DNA from: Pseudonocardia petroleophila | GTDB taxonomy: Bacteria > Actinomycetota > Actinomycetes > Mycobacteriales > Pseudonocardiaceae | DNA: 64,000 nucleotides | Direction of reading: 5' to 3' | Assembly (NCBI RefSeq): GCF_014235185.1 | Contig: NZ_CP060131.1 | Span: 6,145,501 to 6,209,500, forward strand | Shown here: positions 17,037-25,423 of the stretch, piece by piece | How positions within the stretch are numbered: position 1 is the stretch's first letter | Layout of the letters: each line of letters begins with the position of its first letter | Program-made: the position numbers and the translations under genes | The notes under the pieces: generated by a model | The model's database searches: none | What the model saw: only the letters and a program-made list of their open reading frames with translations | Told to the model about the DNA's origin: nothing

Positions 17037-18776
17037 TCAGAACGGGGCGTCGTCGTCGTCCGCGCCCACCGGGAGGCGGGCGAAGGGGTCGCGCGAGGCC
17101 GTCGCGGAGTGGCCGTTCGTCGCCGCCGGGGCGCCCGCGCTCTCCGAGAGCCGGGTCGCCCAGGCCGGGAACGGGAACTCGACGGCCAGCGGCACCGGGA
17201 TCTCGGGCTGCGAGACGAACATCGTGCCCGGCTTCGCCAGCACCGCGCGGGCCCGCTGCGACGGCGGGAGGAAGCCGTACTCGGGGCGCCCGGCCTCGGC
17301 GGGGTCGAGCCGCCCCACCACCTTGATCGAGGAGTTCGACACGATCCGCCGCTCCACCTCCGACGCGGTCTGCTGCGCGCCGATGAGGATGATGCCCAGC
17401 GAGCGGCCGCGCTCGGCGATGTCGAGGAGCACCTCCTTGATCGGCGACGACCCCTCGCGCGGCGCGTACTTGTTCAGCTCGTCGATCATGGTGAACAGCA
17501 GCCCTGCCGACCCGGCCTGCTCCTTGCGCGCGGTCTCCGCGGCCAGCACCACGCCGACGACGAACCGCTGGGCGCGTTCCGGGAGGTTGTGCAGGTCCAC
17601 GACCGTGACCTGCTGGTTCTCCGTGCTCACCCGCCGCCCGGGCGCATCGGCGAGGTCGCCGCGGACGATCGTGCGCAGCGGCTTGAGCGAGGAGCGCAGC
17701 CGGCGCAGGAACGCGTTGATCGTGCCGATGCCGGTGACCGGGCCGGCCCAGTCGCGGCGGGCGTCCTCGTCGCCGAGGCGGTCGGCGACGAACTCGACGA
17801 GCGCGTCGTAGCTGCGCAGCGTCTGCCCCTCCACGGTGACGGCGCCGTCGGCGGCCGGGGTGGCGATCCGCCGCAGGCGCGCGGCGACCTGGTGGATGAC
17901 CATCGTGTACTGGTTGCGCTCGTCCTCGGCGTCGGCGAAGACGAACGGCAGCAGCTCGCCGGAGCAGAACTCGGCCAGCGTCCACCAGAACGCGGCCACC
18001 CCGCTGGTGCGGCCCGTGACGTACGGGCGGCCGGACGGGTCGTCGGGCGTCGGCGGGGCGAAGAACCCGGCGGAGGAGAACGGCGAGGCGGGCAGGTCGA
18101 GGCGGGCGTAGCGGGCGCGCTGCTCGTCGTCGAGCTTGGCGTTGGCGTGGTCGAGGAACAGCAGGTCCTCGCCCTTCACGCTGAACACCAGCGCCTTCGC
18201 GTTCACCGCGCGCCGCCCGAGCACCCCGGACCGGAAGATCGAGTAGAGCAGGAACAGCGCGAAGCTGGTCTTCGTCGCCACCCCGGAGATGCCGCTGATC
18301 GAGACGTGCCCGCCGCGCGTGCCGTCGAGGAACTCCAGGTTGACGTAGATCGGCTCGCCGTCGCGGCCGAGCCCGACGGGCACCTTGAGGTCCATCTTGT
18401 CGAAGTACAGCGCCTGCGCGCGCTCCAGCCCGGTCGCGCGGCGGACGAGCGACCCGGGCATCGGCGGCACGTAGACCTCGGGCTCCACCCGCGTCGTCGT
18501 GACCTCGGCGATCTCCTGCACCTGCGCGGGCAGCACGCCGTCGTCGATGAGGAAGACGTCGGAGCCGTACTGCGCGCCCTCGTGCCGCGCGCGCACCTCG
18601 GTGACCACCCCGGACGTCGTCACGGCCCCGTGCCCGGACACCGACCGCTGCGTGAGCACCACGTCGTCGAGCTGCAGGTACTCCCCCGGCCGCAGCGCCA
18701 CGGAGAACTGCAGCGGCGTGGAGTCCTCGGTGCCGACGACGAGGCCGACGGACGGCGGAGGGGGCGGGGACGACAC
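17037..18776 (-). CDS. herA: HerA-type DNA-translocase ATPase (DUF87-like)
   Basis: 579 residues resembling HerA/FtsK-superfamily hexameric ATPases that pump DNA for NurA and Mre11-Rad50. The N-terminal 130 residues look like the HAS-barrel. The nucleotide-binding loop ISGISGVATKTSF near 155-167 has Thr-Lys-Thr where Gly-Lys-Ser/Thr is usual. Walker B is LLFTMIDELNKYAPRE, followed by ERGRSLGIILIGAQQ, a typical DUF87 sensor segment. The C-terminus is acidic (GADDDDAPF). GTG 18776 has only a weak ribosome binding site, so the start is uncertain by some codons. The nurA-like, sbcC and sbcD genes lie next along the same strand, beyond the VOC gene, which supports a joint role. Confidence 0.85.
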   Translation of the reverse strand: MSSPPPPPSVGLVVGTEDSTPLQFSVALRPGEYLQLDDVVLTQRSVSGHGAVTTSGVVTEVRARHEGAQYGSDVFLIDDGVLPAQVQEIAEVTTTRVEPEVYVPPMPGSLVRRATGLERAQALYFDKMDLKVPVGLGRDGEPIYVNLEFLDGTRGGHVSISGISGVATKTSFALFLLYSIFRSGVLGRRAVNAKALVFSVKGEDLLFLDHANAKLDDEQRARYARLDLPASPFSSAGFFAPPTPDDPSGRPYVTGRTSGVAAFWWTLAEFCSGELLPFVFADAEDERNQYTMVIHQVAARLRRIATPAADGAVTVEGQTLRSYDALVEFVADRLGDEDARRDWAGPVTGIGTINAFLRRLRSSLKPLRTIVRGDLADAPGRRVSTENQQVTVVDLHNLPERAQRFVVGVVLAAETARKEQAGSAGLLFTMIDELNKYAPREGSSPIKEVLLDIAERGRSLGIILIGAQQTASEVERRIVSNSSIKVVGRLDPAEAGRPEYGFLPPSQRARAVLAKPGTMFVSQPEIPVPLAVEFPFPAWATRLSESAGAPAATNGHSATASRDPFARLPVGADDDDAPF

Positions 18777-18851
18777 GCGGCGAGCCTAGTGACCCTCGAC
18801 CCCCGCTCCCCCGCCCCCTACTGTCGACCTTCCACGACGGGGAGGACGACG

Positions 18852-19445
18852 ATGACCGAACCCAGGTTCGATCTCGGCTGGATGGACGACGTCATCCGGG
18901 GGCTGCACTCGCTGACCTCCGACCAGGTGCCCGCGCTGGAGATCACCCTGCTCGACGCGGTCGTCGACTGGCTGTTCTCCCCGCAGAACCCGCAGATCGC
19001 GAACCCCGAGGCCGAGTACGACGAGTCGCACGCCGGCACGCTGGTCTCCACGATGTTCACCGCGGTCGACACCTCGCGCACGTTCCTCCCGAAGCGGGAG
19101 CCCGCCGTCACCGACACGATCACGGCGGCGCGCACCCGGATCGTCGACGGGGCGCACGAGCTGTCGGCGCAGGGCCCCGACGGGATCTCGATCCTGGTGT
19201 CGCGGGCGATGCCCTCCGTGCTCGCCGAGCTGGGCGACAACTCCGGCGAGAAGGGCAAGCAGGCGCACGGCGTGTACGTGTACCTGCTCTACGCGCTGGC
19301 CCTGGGCACGCGCACCGAGCACGACCCGGTCGTGCTCGACGGCGTGGTCGAGTCGTTCATCGGCTGGGACGGCGTGCTGCGGGACGGGTACGTGCTGCCG
19401 TGGCGCCCGGCCCGCCCGGAGCCCGAGCCCGATCAGCCCGCGTAG
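18852..19445 (+). CDS. Hypothetical protein, mostly helical, divergent from herA
   Basis: 197-residue soluble protein with no motif I recognise. It begins MTEPRFDLGWMDDVIRGLHSL, is largely helical, and contains a hydrophobic helix near residues 140-155 (GVYVYLLYALALGTR) that is too short and mixed to be a clear membrane span. ATG 18852 follows a good GGGGAGG-type ribosome binding site 6-7 nt upstream. It shares a 75-bp gap with herA on the other strand, so co-regulation is possible. Its last 13 nt overlap the 3' end of the SRPBCC gene. Function unknown. Confidence 0.78.
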   Translation: MTEPRFDLGWMDDVIRGLHSLTSDQVPALEITLLDAVVDWLFSPQNPQIANPEAEYDESHAGTLVSTMFTAVDTSRTFLPKREPAVTDTITAARTRIVDGAHELSAQGPDGISILVSRAMPSVLAELGDNSGEKGKQAHGVYVYLLYALALGTRTEHDPVVLDGVVESFIGWDGVLRDGYVLPWRPARPEPEPDQPA

Positions 19446-19870
19446 CGCTGCTGCAGCGCGGCCATCCCGGCCCCGAACACGCCGTCGGCGAACAGCGTCA
19501 CCAGCTCGGGCGCGTCGGCGGCCTCGGAGTCGAAGTCGGTCCACCACTCCACGAACGCGTGCCCGGTGTCGGTGACCGGGGCCACCCGCACCGTCGCGAC
19601 GTAGCGGCGCACCGGGAACGGGCTCTCGAGGATCTCGTAGGTCTGGCTGCGGGCGAGGTCGTCGAGGACGAGCAGGCGCTCGACGACGGTGCCGCCGTCG
19701 CCCAGCGTCAGCCGGCGCACCGCACCGACCTCCGCGGCCGAGGCCCTCGAGTCGAGGGAGCTGGCGGCGATGGCGGGCATCCAGGCGGCAAGGCCGTCGA
19801 AGTCGCGGACGACGGTCCACACCTCCTCGGCGGGGGCGGCGATCACGGCGCTGGCGAAGGCACGGGTCAC
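19433..19870 (-). CDS. SRPBCC (polyketide cyclase/START-like) family protein
   Basis: 145 residues with the SRPBCC fold signature: N-terminal [25 protein letters not shown], a central beta grasp and a long C-terminal helix ([19 protein letters not shown]). Such proteins bind hydrophobic ligands; no specific activity can be assigned. The GTG start overlaps the stop of the upstream TIM-barrel gene (GTGA), making it the third gene of the Tm-1-like operon, so it probably acts with those two proteins. Confidence 0.86.
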   Translation of the reverse strand: MTRAFASAVIAAPAEEVWTVVRDFDGLAAWMPAIAASSLDSRASAAEVGAVRRLTLGDGGTVVERLLVLDDLARSQTYEILESPFPVRRYVATVRVAPVTDTGHAFVEWWTDFDSEAADAPELVTLFADGVFGAGMAALQQRYAG

Positions 19871-20706
19871 GAGGTGATTCCCTTCAGACGGGTCTTGAAC
19901 GCGCGGGTCTGCGCGGTCAGTGCGGTCTCGGTGGGCAGCCGCTCCATCGACGACGCCCCGTAGAAGCCGTGGCAGTACCGGGTGCGCTGCAGGACGTGCG
20001 CGGCGTCGTCGGGCGAGGAGATCGGGCCGCCGTGGCAGAGCACGAGCACGTCGTCGCGCACCTCCCGCGCGGCCGCCGACCACTCGTCGATCAGCTCCAC
20101 GCAGTCGTCCAGCGACTTCGCCGTGCCCGCCCCGATCGCGCCGCCCGTCGTCAGGCCCATGTGGCAGACGACCAGGTCGGCCCCGGCGCGGGTCATGACG
20201 CGGGCGTCGTCGGCGGAGAAGACGTAGGGGGTGGTGAGCAGGTCGGCGGCGTGCGCGGCGGCGATCATGTCGACCTCCAGCCCGAAGCCCATCCCGGTCT
20301 CCTCCAGGTTGGCCCGGAAGACGCCGTCGATCAGGCCGACGGTCGGGAAGTTCTGGACGCCCGCGAAGCCGAGGTCGGCGAGCTCGCGCAGGAAGCGGTC
20401 GGTGAGCAGGAACGGATCGGTCCCGTTGACGCCCGCGAGCACCGGCGTGTGCGTGACGACCGGCAGCACCTCCGCGGCCATCTCGACGACGATGTCGTTG
20501 GCGTTGCCGTAGGCGAGCAGCCCGGCCAGCGACCCGCGCCCGGCCATCCGGTAGCGGCCCGAGTTGTAGATGACGATGAGGTCGATCCCGCCGGCCTCCT
20601 CGCACTTGGCCGACAGGCCCGTCCCCGCCCCGCCGCCGACGATCGGCTCGCCGCGCGCGGCCATGTCGGCGAATCGCTCGACGAGCTCCTGGCGCCGGAA
20701 CCTCAT
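19867..20706 (-). CDS. Phosphoenolpyruvate hydrolase-like TIM-barrel protein
   Basis: 279 residues matching the PEP_hydrolase-type TIM-barrel family (also the C-terminal half of plant Tm-1). Seen are [49 protein letters not shown] and [14 protein letters not shown] 20706 has a strong AGGAGGTGA ribosome binding site 4-5 nt upstream and overlaps the stop of the UPF0261 gene (ATGA). Its own stop overlaps the SRPBCC start (GTGA). The catalytic activity of bacterial members is not firmly known, so I keep the product name cautious. Confidence 0.9.
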   Translation of the reverse strand: MRFRRQELVERFADMAARGEPIVGGGAGTGLSAKCEEAGGIDLIVIYNSGRYRMAGRGSLAGLLAYGNANDIVVEMAAEVLPVVTHTPVLAGVNGTDPFLLTDRFLRELADLGFAGVQNFPTVGLIDGVFRANLEETGMGFGLEVDMIAAAHAADLLTTPYVFSADDARVMTRAGADLVVCHMGLTTGGAIGAGTAKSLDDCVELIDEWSAAAREVRDDVLVLCHGGPISSPDDAAHVLQRTRYCHGFYGASSMERLPTETALTAQTRAFKTRLKGITS

Positions 20707-21875
20707 GCGGTCACCTCCTGCCACGCGGCCAGCACGGCGTCGGCGAAGCCGGGGTCGTTGACGTGGTGCGGCACCCGCCGCACGATCCCCGGCCGGGTGT
20801 CCTTCTCGAGCGCGGCGAACAGCGCCTCGTCGGCCTCGGGGTCGTGGAACGGCAGACCGGGCGCGTCGAGGGCCGAGACCCCGCCGGTGGGCAGCAGGAA
20901 GACCGCGGGCCCGGTCGTGGCGTTGAGCTTGCGGGCCAGGAACTCCCCGATGGCGACGTTCTCGGCCGCGGTCGTCCGCATGAGCGTGACCTGCGCGTTG
21001 TGCACGTAGAGCAGCCTCCCGTCGAACCGCGCGGGCACGTCGGCCCCGAAGTTGACCATGTCCAGTGCCCCGCACGATCCCACATACGGCACGCCGGTGC
21101 GCGCGACGGCGTCGAGGCGGTCCTCTCCCGCGGCCATGACGCCGCCGACGATCAGGTCGGCGACCTCGGTTGTGGTCAGGTCGAGCACGCCGGTGACCAG
21201 GCCGTCGTCGACGAGCTTCTCCATCGCCCTCCCGCCGGTGCCGGTGGCGTGGAAGACGAGCGCGTCGACGTCGTCGCCCAGGCGCTCGCGGACCTGCGTG
21301 ACGCACGCCGTGGTGACGCCGAACATCGTCAGCGCGACGGCCGGGCGGTCGTCGGCGGCGGGGACCTCGTGGGTGAGCATCCCGGCGAGGGCGTGCGCGG
21401 CGTTGGCGAGGACGCGGCGGGAGATGCGGTTGAGCCCGGCGACGTCGGTGACGGAGTGCAGCATCGCGATGTCCGACGCCCCCACGTACGGCGCGACGTC
21501 GCCCGACGCCACCGTCGACACCATGATCTTCGGGACGCCGACGGGCAGCGCCCGCAGCGCCGGGGTGACGAGCGCGGTGCCGCCGGACCCGCCGAGCCCG
21601 AGCACCCCGCCGACGTCGTCGCGGGTGCCGAGCCAGCGCTCGAACGCCAGCGCCATCGCGGTGACGGCGGTCCCGCGGTCGCCGGTGAACACCGCGTCCG
21701 CCCCGTCGGGGTGGTGGGCGGCGACCTCGGTGGCGGTGACGTCACCCCCGTGCTCGCCGCCGCCCGTGGAGACGTCGACGACCCGCGCAGACACCCCCGC
21801 GGCCCGCAGCAGTCCCGCGACGTGGGCCAGCTCGGGCCCCTTGGTGTCGAGCGTGCCGACGACGTAGGCGATCAC
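20703..21875 (-). CDS. Tm-1-like ATP-binding protein (UPF0261)
   Basis: 390-residue UPF0261 family protein, the bacterial counterpart of the N-terminal half of tomato Tm-1. It opens with [19 protein letters not shown] and contains [52 protein letters not shown] and GALDMVNFG, all typical. The GTG at 21875 is chosen because it puts the conserved TLDTKG motif near the N-terminus, as in the family; the ribosome binding site is weak. Upstream codons would run into the repeat-rich spacer. First gene of a three-gene overlapping operon with the PEP-hydrolase-like and SRPBCC genes. The family binds nucleotides, but its bacterial role is unclear. Confidence 0.9.
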   Translation of the reverse strand: MIAYVVGTLDTKGPELAHVAGLLRAAGVSARVVDVSTGGGEHGGDVTATEVAAHHPDGADAVFTGDRGTAVTAMALAFERWLGTRDDVGGVLGLGGSGGTALVTPALRALPVGVPKIMVSTVASGDVAPYVGASDIAMLHSVTDVAGLNRISRRVLANAAHALAGMLTHEVPAADDRPAVALTMFGVTTACVTQVRERLGDDVDALVFHATGTGGRAMEKLVDDGLVTGVLDLTTTEVADLIVGGVMAAGEDRLDAVARTGVPYVGSCGALDMVNFGADVPARFDGRLLYVHNAQVTLMRTTAAENVAIGEFLARKLNATTGPAVFLLPTGGVSALDAPGLPFHDPEADEALFAALEKDTRPGIVRRVPHHVNDPGFADAVLAAWQEVTA

Positions 21876-21923
21876 CGGACCAGTTGTAGTGCAGTCACCG
21901 CCGCAGCGACACCGCGGACCGGC

Positions 21924-21998
21924 GACCACCGCGCAGACCCCGTGGTCACCACGCAGACCGCCGGCGGTCTGCGCGCCGCTCGGCGGTCTGCGCGGTGG
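21924..21998. repeat. Cluster of inverted CGCAGACC repeats, probable terminator-like structure
   Basis: Four copies of CGCAGACC or its reverse complement lie within 75 bp: 21932-21939, 21952-21959, 21966-21973 and 21985-21992. The inner two form a perfect 22-bp palindrome (21952-21973), and the outer two sit in a 14-bp inverted repeat (21926-21939 with 21985-21998). It covers the last codons and spacer after the ADP-ribosylglycohydrolase gene and could act as its transcription terminator. No U-tract follows. Confidence 0.7.
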
Positions 21999-22887
21999 CC
22001 GCCGGGGCCGAACGCGCGCCGAGCCCCACCAGGTCCTCGCCGGTCAGCCCCGGCCACCCGTGCAGCATCCGCCGCCACTCCCCCGGCACCGCCGACGCCC
22101 CGTACCGCGCCCCGAGCAGCGCCCCGGCGATCGCGGCGACGGTGTCGGTGTCGCCGCCCCCGCGCACCGCGGCCTGCAGCCCGTCGACCAGGCCGTCGGT
22201 GTGCACGATCGCCGACCACGCCCCCTGCAGCGCCGCCACCACCCACCCGTTCGACGCGGCGAACGCCGACGGGTCGGAGCGCTCCGCCTCGTCGAGCCGG
22301 TCCGCCCACGCGGGGTCGACGTGCGGCAGCCCGACCCGGACGTCGAGCGAACCGGTGCGCACGGCGTGGGCGATCGCCAGGCACCACAGCACGCAGGCGT
22401 CCCCGGCCTGCGGGTCGTGGTGGGTCAGCGCGGAGACCGCCCGCGCGGCGTCGGCCACGCCGTCCGCGGCCAGCGCGACCGGTGCCGTCCGCATCAGCGA
22501 CCCGTTGCCGGCGCTGCGCCCGGTCTCGGCGTGCACCTGCGCCGCGCGCTCCCGCAGCCGGGCGGCCGCCCCGCGCCGCGGGATGCCGTGCAGCGGTCCG
22601 AGGACGGCGGCGGTCTGCAGCCCCACGTCGGCGGGCCCGGCCGCGTGCCAGGCCAGGAAGCCGTGGGCGACGGCGTCGAGCGCGTCCTCGGAGCGCAGGT
22701 CCACCCGCGCGATCACGCACGCCATCTCGGTGTCGTCGCTCCACTGCCCCGGCGCGTAGTTCCCGAGCCCGCCGCCGAGCATCTCGGCCCGCTCCCCCAG
22801 CGCGCGGACCCCCGCCTCGTACGGCACGCCGAGCGCGTCGCCGCAGGCCGCGCCGAGCAGCACGCCCGCCCTCCGGTCGGCCGTCAT
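21946..22887 (-). CDS. ADP-ribosylglycohydrolase family protein
   Basis: 313 residues of the ARG/DraG-like family, which removes ADP-ribose from proteins or small molecules. The N-terminal motif is [17 protein letters not shown], the metal-site motif QWSDDTEM lies at residues 48-55, and the C-terminal metal site [18 protein letters not shown] is present, so it looks active. Start ATG 22887 overlaps the ARPP-1 stop (ATGA). The last dozen codons (RRADRRRS region) fall inside the CGCAGACC repeat cluster and differ in character from the rest, suggesting the C-terminus was rewritten by the repeat. Its partners suggest a role in NAD/ADP-ribose metabolism. Confidence 0.92.
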   Translation of the reverse strand: MTADRRAGVLLGAACGDALGVPYEAGVRALGERAEMLGGGLGNYAPGQWSDDTEMACVIARVDLRSEDALDAVAHGFLAWHAAGPADVGLQTAAVLGPLHGIPRRGAAARLRERAAQVHAETGRSAGNGSLMRTAPVALAADGVADAARAVSALTHHDPQAGDACVLWCLAIAHAVRTGSLDVRVGLPHVDPAWADRLDEAERSDPSAFAASNGWVVAALQGAWSAIVHTDGLVDGLQAAVRGGGDTDTVAAIAGALLGARYGASAVPGEWRRMLHGWPGLTGEDLVGLGARSAPAATAQTAERRADRRRSAW

Positions 22888-23618
22888 GCCGCCCACTCGT
22901 TGATCGCCACCGTGTGCACGTCCCGACCGTGCCAGCGCAGCACCGACACCCGCGGGCCGAGGTCCCGCACGAACCGCCGCGCGTGCCGGCCCAGCGTCGG
23001 CACCGGGCGCCGCCCGAGCGCGTCGAGGGCGGCGGCGTGCAGCAGCCCGTCCCAGACGGCGGCGAGCGTCGACGGGGCGTCGAACACCTCCAGCAGGACC
23101 GGGCGCCCGGCGATCCCGACGAGCACCCCGCTCTGGAACGGCAGCGGCGAGAGCCCGCTGACCAGCGCGGACGCCGCGTCGTCGAGGTGGCGGACGGTGT
23201 CGAACAACGAGTCGCCGTCGCCGTAGACCGCCACGCGCTCCCACACCTCCCGCTGCCCCTTCGCCGTCCGGACCGCGAGCGGCGCCCGCCGACCGTCGCG
23301 CGAGTGGACCCCCGCCCCGGACCAGCGCGCCTGCTCGACGCACCGCACCGGCAGCGCGACGGTCGCCCCCGGCTCGACGAGCACCGACCGCGCCGCCACC
23401 CGGTCCTGCCGACCCCCCGCCAGCAGCTCCCCCTCCAGCACCAGCGCGGCCCGCTCCCCGCCGTTGTGGACGAGCAGCTCCCCCACCACCGCGTCCGCCC
23501 GCTCCGCGACGAGCACCCCGCCGAGCGCGTACCCCGCGTCGGCCACCGCGACGCCGTTGAACACGGGGAACAGCGTCAGCGCGCCCCGCACGACCGGGTT
23601 GCCCACGTGGACGTCCAT
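22884..23618 (-). CDS. ARPP-1 family domain protein
   Basis: 244 residues resembling ARPP-1, a family named for its association with ADP-ribosylglycohydrolases in predicted NAD-utilising pathways. Features include an N-terminal GNPVVRGALTLFPVFNG, GGVLVAERADAVVGELLVHN and a C-terminal VSVLRWHGRDVHTVAINEW. I choose ATG 23618 because a perfect AAGGAGG (23624-23630) sits 5 nt upstream; the ATG at 23633 would lie upstream of this site. The stop overlaps the ARG start (ATGA). The operator just upstream implies control by the divergent NrtR-like regulator. Biochemical activity is not known. Confidence 0.82.
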   Translation of the reverse strand: MDVHVGNPVVRGALTLFPVFNGVAVADAGYALGGVLVAERADAVVGELLVHNGGERAALVLEGELLAGGRQDRVAARSVLVEPGATVALPVRCVEQARWSGAGVHSRDGRRAPLAVRTAKGQREVWERVAVYGDGDSLFDTVRHLDDAASALVSGLSPLPFQSGVLVGIAGRPVLLEVFDAPSTLAAVWDGLLHAAALDALGRRPVPTLGRHARRFVRDLGPRVSVLRWHGRDVHTVAINEWAA

Positions 23619-23632
23619 GCCGACCTCCTTCA

Positions 23633-23652
23633 TTAGCGCGATCTAGCGCTAA
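23633..23652. promoter_or_regulatory. Probable NrtR-type operator, inverted repeat TTAGCGC-N6-GCGCTAA
   Basis: Perfect 7-bp inverted repeat (23633-23639 and 23646-23652) in the gap between the divergent ARPP-1 and Nudix-regulator genes. A further direct copy, GCGCTAACT, occurs at 23646-23654 and 23670-23678, 24 bp apart. The site abuts the ARPP-1 ribosome binding site and lies in an unusually AT-rich patch that probably holds both promoters. Binding by the adjacent regulator is inferred. Confidence 0.75.
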
Positions 23653-23686
23653 CTAATAAGAGCACAGGTGCGCTAACTTGTCGAGC

Positions 23687-24307
23687 ATGACCTGGCGCGA
23701 CCCCACCGGCCGCACCCTGGCCGACTACCCGCACCCCTCGGTGGCCGTCGACGTCGCCCTGCTGACCGTCGCCGACGACCGCCTGTGCGTCCTGCTGCAC
23801 GAGGGCCGCGCGCTGCCCGGCACGTTCCTGCGCATCGAGGAGACCCTGCGCGACGCCGCGCTGCGCGTGCTGCGCGAGAAGGCCGGCGTCAGCGGTGAGG
23901 AGCCCCGTCAGCTGGCCGTGTTCGACGATCCCGCGCGCGACGACCGCGGCCGCGTGCTCTCCGTCGCACACGTCGACCTGGTGCCCGCCGACCGCCTGAC
24001 CGGCGCCCTCACCCCCGTCGACGCCCTGCCGCCGCTCGCCTTCGACCACGCCGCGATCGTCGACGCCGCCGTCGCCTGGGCCCGCGCCGCGCACCGCGAC
24101 CGGCCCGACCCCCGCGGCCTGCTCGACGAGGAGTTCACGCTCCTGGAGCTGCAGCGGCTGCACGAGGCGGTGCACGGCGGGCCGCTGCCCAAGGACGCGT
24201 TCCGGCGCCGGATGCAGGAGCACCTGATCGACACGGGCACACTGAGCCGCGGCACGGTCGGCAAACCCGCTCGCGTCTTCCGCCGCGCGCCCCAGGAGAC
24301 CCCATGA
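23687..24307 (+). CDS. NrtR-type Nudix-fold transcriptional regulator
   Basis: 206 residues with an N-terminal Nudix fold (about 20-145) and a C-terminal winged helix (about 150-206, LLDEEFTLLELQRLHEAVHGGPLPKDAFRRR), the NrtR architecture that senses ADP-ribose or related NAD metabolites. The Nudix box is degenerate: after LPGTFLRIEE the usual REXXEE is LRVLRE, so hydrolysis is unlikely and ligand sensing likely. ATG 23687 is preferred; a TTG at 23678 is possible. No ribosome binding site is seen, so the mRNA may be leaderless. The operator upstream and the divergent ARPP-1/ARG genes fit NAD/ADP-ribose control. The stop overlaps the NYN gene start (ATGA). Confidence 0.88.
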   Translation: MTWRDPTGRTLADYPHPSVAVDVALLTVADDRLCVLLHEGRALPGTFLRIEETLRDAALRVLREKAGVSGEEPRQLAVFDDPARDDRGRVLSVAHVDLVPADRLTGALTPVDALPPLAFDHAAIVDAAVAWARAAHRDRPDPRGLLDEEFTLLELQRLHEAVHGGPLPKDAFRRRMQEHLIDTGTLSRGTVGKPARVFRRAPQETP

Positions 24308-25419
24308 TCAACGACGACGAGCGCATCGCGCTGTTCCTCGACTACGAGAACCTCGCCATCGGCGCCCGCGACGGGCTCGGCGTCATGCCGTTCGACTTCG
24401 GTCCCATCGCCGACGCACTGGCAGAGCGGGGGCGGGTCGTCGCGCGCCGGGCGTACGCCGACTGGTCCTACTTCGACGAGGACCGCCGCCTGCTCGCCCG
24501 CGCCCAGGTCGAGCTCATCGAGATCCCGCAGCGGCTCGGCGCGTCGCGGAAGAACGCGGCCGACATCAAGATGGTCGTCGACGCGATCGAGATGGCCTTC
24601 GAGCGCAGCTTCGTCACGACGTTCGCGATCTGCACCGGCGACTCCGACTTCACCCCGCTCGTGCACAAGCTCCGCGAGCTCGACAAGCGCGTGATCGGGA
24701 TCGGCGTCGAGTCGTCGACGTCGGCGCTGCTGCCCCCGGCCTGCGACGAGTTCCTGTTCTACGACCGGCTGCCCGGCGTCGAGCCCTCGCAGGCGCCCCG
24801 GCGTCCGGCGCGGCGCGGTGGACGCCCCGCGGCGGCGTCGACCCCCGCACCGGCGGCGTCCGAGCCGGTGGTCGAGCCCGTCGTCGACGCGGAGGAGGCC
24901 GTGGACGAGCCCGCCGCACCGGCGGAGGAGCGCGAGGTCGGCCCGATCGTCACCACCACCCTCGCCGGGCTGCAGCGCCACGCCGACGGGGTGGTCCTCG
25001 CCTCGCGGCTCAAGCGCGCGATCCTGCGCAAGGACCCGACCTTCGACGAGGCCGACCACGGCTTCCGCAGCTTCGGCGAGCTGCTGCGGCACCTGGAGTC
25101 CGCGGGCGTCGTCGAGCTGCGGAAGGGATCGGCGCAGGGCGACCCCGAGGTCACCTTCCCGCAGGACGCCTCCGCCGACGACGACGCGTTCCGGCTGCTC
25201 GTCGAGGTCGTCCGCGGGTTGCAGGGGCCGCGCTTCCGCCCGCAGCTCAGCGGGCTCAAGGACCAGCTCCGCAAGCGCGAGCCCGGGTTCAGCGAGAAGC
25301 GCTACGGCTTCAACACGTTCCTGTCCTTCGCCAAGGCCGCCCGTGCCCGCGGTCTGCTCGCGATGGACTGGGACGAGGACACGGGCGACTACCTGCTCCG
25401 CGTCCCCGACGAGTTCTAG
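24304..25419 (+). CDS. NYN domain / OST-HTH (LOTUS) protein, predicted RNase
   Basis: 371 residues. The N-terminal NYN (PIN-like) nuclease domain (about 5-160) keeps the acidic residues in FLDYENLAIGA, ADIKMVVDAIEM and CTGDSDFTPLVHKL. A Pro/Ala/Glu-rich linker (about 165-215) leads to two OST-HTH/LOTUS-type domains (about 218-285 and 295-370), thought to bind RNA. The same layout occurs in Limkain-like proteins. ATG 24304 overlaps the regulator stop (ATGA) and has its own AGGAGA ribosome binding site 5 nt upstream, so it is co-expressed with the NrtR-like gene. RNA targets are unknown. Confidence 0.9.
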   Translation: MINDDERIALFLDYENLAIGARDGLGVMPFDFGPIADALAERGRVVARRAYADWSYFDEDRRLLARAQVELIEIPQRLGASRKNAADIKMVVDAIEMAFERSFVTTFAICTGDSDFTPLVHKLRELDKRVIGIGVESSTSALLPPACDEFLFYDRLPGVEPSQAPRRPARRGGRPAAASTPAPAASEPVVEPVVDAEEAVDEPAAPAEEREVGPIVTTTLAGLQRHADGVVLASRLKRAILRKDPTFDEADHGFRSFGELLRHLESAGVVELRKGSAQGDPEVTFPQDASADDDAFRLLVEVVRGLQGPRFRPQLSGLKDQLRKREPGFSEKRYGFNTFLSFAKAARARGLLAMDWDEDTGDYLLRVPDEF

Positions 25420-25423
25420 CCGG

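Noticed and set aside
23619-23633. Upstream ATG start (23633) for the ARPP-1 gene
   Set aside because: It lies upstream of the AAGGAGG ribosome binding site and touches the operator; ATG 23618 has correct spacing.
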